Source: Plazaster borealis
Lineage: Eukaryota > Echinodermata > Asteroidea > Forcipulatida > Labidiasteridae
NCBI GenBank assembly: GCA_021014325.1
Contig: CM037472.1
Coordinates: 32,264,234 to 32,328,233 of the forward strand
DNA: 64,000 nucleotides
Direction: 5' to 3'
In this document: positions 40,321-50,300 of the stretch, in pieces
Numbering within the stretch: position 1 is the first letter of the stretch
How the letters are laid out: each line of letters begins with the position of its first letter
Program-made: the position numbers and the translations under genes
The notes under the pieces: generated by a model
Seen by the model: the letters and a program-made list of their open reading frames with translations, nothing else
Told to the model about the DNA's origin: nothing
The model's database searches: none

Positions 40321-42137
40321 GTAGTTCTTTTTGGGTGCGCAGTCAACACTACAACAGCAGCAGAGGCAGCAGAGGCTGGTGTTGTTGTTGTTTTTGTTTC
40401 GTATTAGTACGGTTTCTCTCCTTTTTTTTACCCATAACAATTCTCTCAAATGCAATTTGACCTGGTCAAAAAATTTTCATGTTAGTTCTAGGATATTATT
40501 GTAGCAATATGTGGGTTCATACTTTCCTGCAATTGTGCCATATATTTAGATAAAATACGCAAATAAATGAAGTGTCCACGTTTGTGGACATTTTCTTTTT
40601 GCGGTTGCGGATAGAACAAGACAATGCATGCATTTTGTCGCACATGATGTTGACCTATTTATAGGAAGTGGAAATCACAAAATTTGAGATTTGATCTGAT
40701 TGAGTTGTAAGTAGTCTAGTAGGCTATAAAGTATAGGTCATAAATGATTAAAACCTTTGTATGGCCTATAATTAAGTAATAGGCAAAATTTTTCTAAAAG
40801 TACAAATACAGCACCCCAAAAAGGACAGCAACACAAAAAAGTAGCACACTATTTGTTATTCAAATAGTGTTATATTTATTTACTATGCTCTTTCGACTTC
40901 AAAGACAAAAATGTTGTAAATGTAAATAATTATACATAAAGTATTGGCAAATATTTGGTCCACAAATGCATGCTGTACACATTATGTCATGTGTACATTT
41001 TAATTACAGTAATTAAAAGCCTTGATAAACAAATTGATTGTACTCACTGATCTGAACACATTTTTGGGGTCCATTTGCTTAATTTTTTAAATATAGCAAC
41101 AAAGGGTTATAACAATATGATGTTTCTTTGTTTACAAAAAGAGTGACCTTGTACATTCCAGGGCATTTCCTGGCAGGCAAGAAATTGACATATAGGTCAT
41201 ATGGGAAATTTAACATTTGGTGTCATAACTGCCACATAAATTCAAGAGTTGTAAAAATAACAGCTGCACAAGTTTTGAGATGTGCCCCCTTTCTTCATAT
41301 CGAAAGTTAATTACAATTAGACAGTACGAAAAAAAAAGTTACATAATTTATAACTAAATTATACAATTTTATGTTTTCTTTCATTGATGTACAAATATAA
41401 ATTTGTGCCTGCAGGAAGACCAGGCTCTTCTCACAGATTACATCATTTCAACCAGAAGTTCAGGTCGACCTTGCGTCAACAAAAAACAGTCGGCGACTGA
41501 CTTTTTAGGATCACACTGCGTCTGAGCTAAGACCATCGGGAACTTTTCAGTCGGCAATTATTTACGACCTGAGCGTAACTGCGATGATTTTAAGACAATC
41601 GGAAACAGTCGCCGCTCGAAAAAATTAACAGTCGCAAGAGTAGAACAATTTCAACTTGTACGACGTGATCCCGACGGTCGGGAACCAATCGCAGTCGACC
41701 TGTGAGTATTTGGCACATCGTGCGTGTGCAAGAAAATCGTAGGTCGACCTGAGGCCGGCTTTATATTACTTCATTTGTCATTTTATCTACTATGTTATGT
41801 CATTCCTAAAGTTATCATTCTGTAAACCAAGTACCCAAATTTGTTCTCTTTCAATGTTCTGGTACATTAAACCTATAGGTTCCTTGTTCAGTATTTCCTT
41901 ATCCCAGTGAGTTACATAACTATCGGGGGTCTTCACCCAACAAGCTTGCTTTTAGGAGACACCCACCACTTAATCATTGCATTGTATTTAAAGTACCGTA
42001 TGTGTATTATTCTGTATGTAAATTGATTGAGTGGAAATAAACTGAACTGAACTAAACTGTACCGATAGGGCCTATTAATATTATCCTCATAAAAGTGAAA
42101 TCATAATTCCCTTGTAGGACGGTAACATCAAGAAAAG
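40321..42137. other. Intergenic region between NEK9 and the 96-aa gene
   Basis: Continues the pre-insertion sequence after the retrotransposon (GTAG duplication, then a GCAGCAGAGGCAGCAGAGG tract at 40358-40376). Mostly AT-rich. 41459-41755 is a candidate MITE. No exon recognised, though a non-coding first exon of the next gene could be here (the acceptor before 42138 suggests one). Confidence 0.55.
41459..41755. mobile_element. Candidate MITE with CAGGTCGACCT ends
   Basis: Left end TTCAGGTCGACCTTGCG, right end CGTAGGTCGACCTGAGG, inverted. The interior is rich in CAGTCG and CGAC words. No gene. Confidence 0.55.
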
Positions 42138-42767
42138 ATGGCAGGTTCTCCAACTCTTTCAGATTGGAAAACAGCCTTGGCGTCTGGTGTGAAGATAGGT
42201 GTATTGCTTGAATCTCTTAATAACTCAAAGAAACCAGAAGCAGATAAACAAAGCCCCACATCGGATAATCTACCTCCAGAACAATTTGGTAGGTCAGAGT
42301 TTGTGTTTAGTATTTTTCATCAAAACAAATCAAATAAAAATTAAAAATGTTTACTGTATGTATTTGTGCAGATGTCCTCCGTTCTGTGTGTGGTGATTAC
42401 ACAGAAGAAAGTTATTTAACTTAAAAATGCAGGTGTTTAATCCAATTTAATTGAACCACTTTGTAATTTGTTAAATAAAAACTTGTATTTGCAACTTTTA
42501 ATCTATGGTGGGGGGTATCCTATTTCATGATTGACATTGATGTAGTTTCTAAGGATTTTGTCACTATCCCAGTGCAAAAATTACAAATTAGGAATAGTAT
42601 TTGTCTTGTCCAATGTCTTGGTTGCAGGTCAAACATCCGATCCCAAAGATGGGGAGGGTTCAGAAAACATGAAGCTTGTTGGACTGACGGAAGAGCCACT
42701 AGAGTTCAGATGGGCTGAGCCCTCACTTCGCCATATTGATTTGGAGGGTGCCCAGTATAGTACCTGA
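42138..42767 (+). CDS. Unrecognised 96-aa protein, two coding exons
   Basis: Exons 42138-42288 and 42628-42767. The first begins with ATG 17 nt after a good acceptor (CCCTTGTAG|G at 42117-42120), so a non-coding exon upstream is likely. Donor CAATTTG|GTAGGT, acceptor TGGTTGCAG|GT, phase 1 join, stop TGA. N-terminal MAGSPTLSDWKTALASGVKI, then a Ser/Pro/Asp-rich linker, C-terminal EEPLEFRWAEPSLRHIDLEG. No signal peptide, membrane segment or known domain is visible, and I do not recognise the family. Clean splice borders and balanced composition, unlike the repeats around it, argue that it is real. A poly(A) signal AATAAA lies at about 42957. It lies between NEK9 and TMED10 and converges on TMED10. 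Confidence 0.65.
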
Positions 42768-43259
42768 TAATGAAGTCAAAGTTTGCTGTCAGTGCTCCAG
42801 TTGGCCAGTCAATATCATGGATCCTTGAGCCATGGTGGGTGTACCTTTTAGTTAGGAGAAGCTTTAATCAGGATCTAATTCCATTGAATTTATATAAATT
42901 CACGAAATAATGCTTACTAAATTTATCTGCTTAGCAAGAATCATCACTCATTCTTAAATAAAAGCATTTGTCGTACTTTGGTCGAAAGCTCATTTCTGCT
43001 GAGCTACATTTTACCTACACCGGGTTCTGCAACGATTTAATAGATGTTGACTTCATGCTTCATTTGTATTGTAGTTATGTATCTGTTTGGATGAAAGTGT
43101 CATTTAAACATTACCGTGATAACACAGAGTTATATAATGTCCCTAATTCAAGCTCTACACAAATTATATTCTAATATCCCCGATGCAAAGTTAACATCTA
43201 TTAAATCGTTGCAGTACCCGCTGCTAACACATAGGATTCGAGCTGCCTCTAGCCACCGG

Positions 43260-43440
43260 GCTAGCTTGGTGGTCTATTGGTAAGACATCTGCTCTAGCAA
43301 TGCAGAGGTCGTCGGTTCGAATCCCACCCGAGTGATTTACCTGTGGATTTGTTCATAGAACTCGGGAAAGTACTGAGTTTACAGTGCTTAATACACATCG
43401 GTGTAAGGGTAAAAACAAATTATATTCTTTATCCCTGATG
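43260..43440 (+). repeat. tRNA-derived SINE family B
   Basis: Head CTTGGTGGTCTATTGGTAAG (A-box) and GTCGGTTCGAATCCCACC (B-box), body AACTCGGGAAAGTACTGAGT...ACACATCGGTGTAAGGGTAA. A flanking segment (43020-43220) recurs at 43430-43620. Confidence 0.8.
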
Positions 43441-44207
43441 CAAAGTTAACATCTATTACATTTTACCTGTCGATCCGCCATGTGCGTGAAGAGCCTCGAT
43501 TTCATGCTTCATTTGTATTGTAGTTATGTATCTGTTTGAATGAAAGTGTCATTACAATTACATTACCTTGATAATGCAGAGTTAAATAATACTGCCATTC
43601 ACTGCTGTCCCCAATTCGAGGCTCTACACGCAAATGGCTGACTGCGAGGGGCGAATTGTAAACTGTGTGCTAAGTAAATCCAGATTTCGGAACTGCAGCT
43701 ACAGTCCCAAATGGTTTCAAAGGGGGCTCAATTTCAGCATAATTGGAGACTGATTTATTATATTTCTGATTTTCAGTTTGGTTCCGGGTCGCCGCTATGG
43801 AAGCAAAGTGTGAAGACACAATAGGAAGTTTGCCTGACAGCATATCAACCTCTCTCAAGTGACGCTGCTTCAGGGAATTGACTGTCCATCAATCTACAAT
43901 CATTCTGCTACTTCAATTGGACTTCTCCAAATACTCTAAATAGATTCCCGTTTAAGCAAAATGTTTGTGTATTCAGTGATGTCAATTGCTTAGCCAGACT
44001 AAGCATGCTATACAAGGTGTTAGGCAACCCTCTTCTAGTAAAGTCCACAGACTTTTACGCACAGATATTGATGGATTCAACGAGGCTAGTCAGAATGTAG
44101 GGTTTGCTCTTAACTGCTAGCTACCAAATGAACGGTCAGACTGACTTTCACAGTCAGAGCTGCAACCCCAAGCCCGGCCTAGGGTCCTTTTCAGGGTGGC
44201 TGTAGTG

Positions 44208-44366
44208 ATGGAAGGCAAGGGTGTTGCAGTTTTGCAGTTGAATATCGAAGGTCTCGCATCGAAGCTTAGTATCATTGAGCAACTGGCCTACAAGAACAAG
44301 GTCTCTCCATCAACCACTACACAGGATTGGCTGCTCAAAACCAAGGTCCAGACCTTAAGTCTGTAA
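44208..44366 (+). pseudogene. Non-LTR retrotransposon (LINE) endonuclease fragment
   Basis: 52 codons ending in TAA. GVAVLQLNIEGLASKLSIIE QLAYKNK resembles the N-terminal AP-endonuclease start (LQLNIEGL...K...IEQLA) of RTE/CR1-like LINEs. Truncated on both sides. Confidence 0.5.
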
Positions 44367-44660
44367 CCCCGTGTGCAGCATACAAAAGAAGAAGTCGGTA
44401 ACTAGCCAGTAGGACATGTTAGCTAGTCATTTACTAGTCCATCAGCTTTTTCACTGGTCCATATTTCAAATTAAATAGGGGTGCTTTTCAATACTAAACT
44501 AGTCAGCCAGACCACTTGGAAAGAATTTTGACTGGTCCTCGGGAGTTTTGACTAGGATTTGGACAGCAGACCACTGTTAAGAGAGAACGCTGGAATGCCT
44601 GCAAAAGAGTTAATGGAAACCCGATTCCGTCTACAAAATGGTTAAGAATCAGTGATACAA

Positions 44661-44750
44661 TAGATCGTGCAAGTCTCGTGCATATTCATCCATTTTTGGG
44701 ACCAGTTGGTCCCACGCACATGTTCTAATAAGCGCGAAACTTGCAGTCTA
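44661..44750. mobile_element. TA-flanked MITE, short copy
   Basis: TAGATCGTGCAAGTCTCGTG and CGCGAAACTTGCAGTCTA ends; about 90 bp member of the family at 29639, 59635 and 13581. Confidence 0.75.
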
Positions 44751-46690
44751 TTGAGATATCATAGGTGGAAAAAAAGCCATTCACACCGTTTTGTACCAAG
44801 GCCATAATCAATTGAAGTCCATCCCCATATTTTCTCCTTGTTATTGGTGAAAAAAACCTATCAAATTGTTAATTTTCAAAGACTTGTAGATCTGTTGTAG
44901 GCCAAGTAATTTGTTCAAAGTATTCAACAGAAATAAAAACAAATAAGGCACAAATGTTTTGAAAAGAAAGTTTTGTTCAAAAGTTTTATTTATCAATCTC
45001 CAAATACAAGTTGCTACTAAACATTTTTAAGTCATTGAAATGCTAGTTACATCAAAACCATTTGTGAAGTACAGTAATTTCAATGGGAAAACAAAATTGT
45101 CTATTCTCGGTGAAGAAAATAAACACTTTACTTTCATCTTTATCATGATATTTTCTAAATGAAAAAAAACCCCCAATGTTTCGGGGGAACCTTCAAATGA
45201 TTGATTTATTTTGCTGTTGCAGAACATTTGCTAGGATGTCACACAGCAACCCTGTCCAATGTTATAAGGGTACCACAAAAGACAAAAATATAACACAGAG
45301 AATGCTTAGCTCAATTTTCATCTGTGTCCGCTGTGGTTTAAGACTTTGACATGCCTGTCAGGCAACATTATCCAGATCAACCAATGGTAGAGCTGAAATT
45401 TGCCATTCAGCTAAAAATGGCGGCGTGCACGATTTGCTTCAAAGCAGATAACTAGACACACATCAGTCTTACGGGTTCTATTCTATGGTCAATGCTATAA
45501 TAAATCAGTGACAGGCCAGTGGGACAAGTTAGGTTGTCATTTCAATAGTCCGCCAGCCTGTTCACTGGTACACATCTTTTACGGTTTCCTTCCAACACTG
45601 TAATTTTGTATGGTACCTCAGTTTGAAACCAGTGCTCTGTAGCGTTTCGAAGCAATGAACTAGCCAGCCGGACCACTTAGACATAACTTTGACTGGTCCT
45701 CAGAAGTTATAACTGGCATTTTGTCAGCGGACCACTGTTAAGGAAGAATGCTGTAAATGTGTACATTAGAGTTGATAACCACCTGCTCAGACAATGCTGT
45801 CACAGCAATTTTCCCCCTAAAGTATCAAAGCTATTTAAACTTAGGTAGTGACATCGTTTGCAAAAGGATTTTCGTTCAAGGTATTTTTACAACTAACAAC
45901 AAAAAGAAAACCTACCAAGATTCCTAGACATTGTCAATTGTCTTTCCACAATGCAAACCTTCAAGTAAAAGCAAAGAGAAACACTTTCTTACAGTTACGA
46001 CTCTTGAGAAGTGTGCTCCCTCAAAAGAAGTATTTTATATACACAGACATGTAAAAAGAAACTGTCCTGCACACAAAACTTTGTACAGCATTTTTCAATT
46101 TTCTGTGAAACAATCTAAAAGGAGACGAAATCAAGTGATCGACCAAAAAGTGGCATGCTAGTGTATACACTGTAAATACAAAATTTACCATTAACATGAA
46201 AGTTTTTTAAAACAACTATCTCTTCAAGTTCAAGATTTTGGGAACATCACAATCTTCACATAAGTTATATCAAGAATGCAGAAAGATTATCCCCCCTTCC
46301 ATTATTGACAAACCATGATCACAAAAAGAAAGAGAGAAAATAAAGTAACAGCTTCTAAATAAAAGTTGGTGTCAAGTGAACACCAAACCTACTTTAAAAA
46401 AGGAGAAACTGATGGGAAATATTTAAATGATGTAATAGAAAGTAACAAATGTATTGTCTTTAAGTTAAAATATTTTAATGGCCGAGAAGGTATTTAAGCT
46501 TGTAAAAATATGTATGCCCACTCCAACTGTTTTGAAATGTAATTGATACTATTAAAAACATTACCAAGAATTTAGTTGTATCGTTAATTTATTTGTCTGA
46601 TGACGACCCAAAAGCTCTAGATCATGTCCCCAAGTTGTGTTTAACACATCAATGTCAGATATAAAGATAGCTTTTTATTTGTTGTAAACC

Positions 46691-46901
46691 TGGGCCCAAT
46701 TTCATAGAGCTGCTTCAGCAGAAATTATTTATTAAAACGATTTTATGCTCAGCAAAAATTAGCAGGAAACCAGTCACAGACAGATGCTGTTTGGTATTTT
46801 GGCTGGTTACCTTATTATAGTAAGCAGAAATTGTGTGTGCTTAGGTAGCTACTTGTGTGCTTAGCTACTTGTGCTTAAGCAGCTCTATGAAATTGGGCCC
46901 A
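46691..46901. mobile_element. MITE, GGGCCCAATTTCATA family, copy 2
   Basis: TGGGCCCAATTTCATAGAGC at the left and GCTCTATGAAATTGGGCCCA at the right are exact inverses. May overlap the TMED10 3' UTR. Confidence 0.88.
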
Positions 46902-47179
46902 GGTGTGAAATATTTTAAGTAAGCACAAAAACTCATCAACCTCAACTCTGATATTTCCCTAAGGATTGTGCACACTAGTGCAATTGTGAATCAAACAATT
47001 TGTGTAATCCCGATTAAAGCTACACTCTGTAATTGTGTACAAGGAACTCTTTGAACAAAATTAAAGAAAATAAATATGCGGAATAGAAGCTTTAAATGGT
47101 CAAGAAAACTGGAAATATCTGCTTAAAATATTCTACCCACATCCATGTCTAAGAAACACCTGAAGGCCTCTAAAGGTTT

Positions 47180-47301
47180 TCACTCGATGAGCTTCTTTGA
47201 TTTGAAATAACGCCTAAGGTAGAAGACCTGCCAGGTAGCAAGGCAAAGGAGGCAGACCATTGAGAAAATACTGAAATACAAAACTCTGGAATTTGTTGAT
47301 T
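47180..47301 (-). CDS. TMED10: TMED10 exon 5 (transmembrane segment, KKLIE tail, stop)
   Basis: 122 nt; completes Glu then [16 protein letters not shown] to KSKKLIE and TGA. Acceptor CTGTTACAG. Candidate poly(A) signals (AATAAA on the minus strand) lie near 46675 and 46590. Confidence 0.95.
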
Positions 47302-50300
47302 CTGTAACAGAAAAGACAACAACAAGAGAACAAATCAACGATAAGATTTTCATAGCTACATAATGTCAGAGACATTGTAACTCGACTTGTTATTGTTTTT
47401 TGGAAAGGGGGCGAGGGTTGGGAGTGTAAACACATCGCTTCGTTGTGAGAACTAATAATGATGAATAACCCAATTTAGCTCATGTTGTTGGTACCAGACT
47501 GCAGGCCTGATGCTTTGTACTTATACCATGCCCGATATGGGGCAGAGGGTCCCCCCCCCCCAATGTTCCCATACTTCAACACACTATTTTCCTCTTGTAC
47601 AGAAGTAACCCCGCCCCCAAAAATACTCTTAAGCATTCCTGAGATTCCAAGCACACAATGAAAACACAATAGAGGGAGGGGGCACAAGGGTGAGCACAAG
47701 GAAGGCACTTTCTTCATTAGTTTTAAAGGGCACCTCTATGAGGGAAATGTAAATTTGCAGTAACTGTGAGAGAGTTCATAATTCCATGTACAGTCACAGG
47801 CCTGCTTTGATCATGATGACACAGCCCCTTTAAATGGCACTGGTCCAATTTGGATGAAATCAATGCCTCAGTACAACAAATTTGTGATAAGGGTAACATC
47901 TTGTACACTTGCAATCATGCAAAAAGTTCAAATCACCACTCATTAGTTTGTGTAAAAATCTGGAATACCACTTTGTTCTGTGGTCACATTGTTATGCAAA
48001 GGCTGCATCTCATCATATCACATTACACTGATCCAACAAGATAAACAAATATTGTTCTGTTCTTACCATTGGTATCTCTCATCTCCTCTTCCCTAGCTTT
48101 CATGTAGGCAAAGTCGTTGACAATGGCTTCAGACAAATCTTCCAAGCGACGAAGTTCAACCTCCAAAGGTTTCAGTGCCTCAGATTTGGCTATCTGCATA
48201 ATATGCAAATTATATGCTAATTAGCTTAGGTCATACAAAGAAAGTCGCCTTTTGGGAAAATGTATTGGTTTAGAAAAAAACAAGCTTAGTTTATGGGTGC
48301 ACAAAAATACGCTGATTCCAACAAGGGTAGTACAAATGTTGCAAGATCTCTTTTATTTTTTGATGATTTTCATTCAACCGCCATGATGTTAAAATGATGG
48401 AATTGGGGTTCCCTTTTATAGCAATGTGGTCCATCCTAACTGTGCCCGGATGAGCCTCACTGGTGTGGGGTGCAGACTTCAAATCTGTAGCCGATTAGCG
48501 TCGGAGTGGTTCAATTCCACCCTTCGGGCGGTTTTTGCAGTTATCAAGTAATTAAGCACAAGGGAAACCGGTAAATATAAGTTTGACTTTTTGCAGTTAT
48601 GTTAGGTTTTGTTACAAATTAGGCAGAGAAGTATGATACTCACATCTTCATAGCTCTTAGCCTCCACACCTCGCTTGATGTCAAGATATACCTCACGGTC
48701 CGCTCCTCTCATTCCTAGTTACAAATAAATAATCAATATGTTGGCTTTAATATGGAACAAGTTGGTGGTAGGGAAGCCTATATATTAAGTGGTAATTTTT
48801 TTCCCCAGGAAAAATCCTCAAACAACAATTTCCAATGTAATGCTTTCTGTTTCCAACAGATGCCCCAACTTCCCCAAAAGAATTCTGTGTACCAATTTTA
48901 GTGGAATGTACATTGCTTGGACTGGAACATTGACCTAATACACATGATGTCACCCCCGATAAATCTTGTGTGCGCCATTTTGGGAGTCCCCGTGTGTTAT
49001 TGTGCAGTGTGCTCTTTAGACGATGCACGTTCAGTTAGACGCGCACCATATCTTGTCATGTATTTTTAAACCCCCAAAATGGCAGACCATGGGCAGACAG
49101 TAGCCGTGTGTGACGGCAGTGCAAGGGGGTTTACAGCACCAAGCAGTCCCGATCAGAACAGTGTACATTTCTACAGAGACCATCCAGTGTACCTATAAAG
49201 CTCCTAATTAAAAGTGGCGTGTCGTGGCCGAGCGGATAAGAACACCGAACTCAAGCTCTGGTATTTCTGATCAGCAGAGTGTGGGTTCCAATCCCAGTCG
49301 TGACACTTGTGTCCTTAAGCAAGACACTTAACCACATGCTTCGTCCTTCGGATGGGACGTTAAGCCGTAGGTCCCGTGTGTTGTGTAATGCACGTAAAAG
49401 AACCCAGTGCACTTATCGAAAAGAGAAGGGGTTCGCCCCGGTGTTCCTGGTTTGATCGGCAGCATATTGCGCCACAGCACCTTGTAAACCATTACATGGT
49501 GCTATGCAAAGGACTTGGTCTCATACTTCAAAAACGTAGCTCCACAATACCTTGCAGGAAAATAATGAATGTTAAAGCGCCTTGAGCGTCACTGAGTGAC
49601 GGATATGTGCGCTATATAAGAAGCCACTATTATTATTATTAATAACAAATGTTGTGAGTCTGTTCTAACCTTTCATGAGTATGAAGTTTTTTAATTTCAA
49701 GTTTTCATTTGGTTGGTTTTTCATAAATTCTCTTCTGACCACCCACCTCGAAAATAGGCATAATTTGAGTTGTGTTCGTCGTAAGTCTAAACTAGACGGG
49801 ACACCTCGACAGAGTGCCAGCACACCATGCTATAAAAGATCCTATAATTATTGGAATGATAGCAGTGCACCAAGCCTTAAACATGATGCATATGACGACT
49901 TCCATAAGATATGACCACATACTTCTTCAATGTATTTCAGCGCAGCATGCATTGAAATGAATGTGTATAAAGTATAGCACCAACTTTGTAAAATGCCGTC
50001 TCCCAATCGCATTGCTTTGAGGGAACCAAATTAGCATTATTTTCAATCTTAGGAATGCCATGGTCGAAGATGGGAAAAGTCAATTTTTCAATTTCAAATC
50101 ATTTATTAACCCTATACTAGGCAGTTTGGCTAGAGTGCAGCCCAAAATCCTTCCATATCCTTTTCTCTAAGTCACTCCACACCAAGTTGTTTGGATTTAG
50201 ATTACAAATTTGAATCCTGACCCTGTGATAAGCAATAGTTATATGGGCATGCAGGCCTCAATCCTTCTAAATCCTTCACTTGGGTAATTGGATATTGGAG

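Larger units (their letters stand above)
42768..47179. other. Intergenic stretch between convergent genes, repeat-rich
   Basis: No gene recognised apart from a LINE fragment (44208-44366). Holds SINE B (43260-43440), a TA-flanked MITE (44661-44750), a GGGCCCAATTTC MITE (46691-46901) and copies of a GGACCACT...CTGGTCCTC repeat around 44410-44600 and 45500-45755. The latter is related to 56690-56950. Confidence 0.6.
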
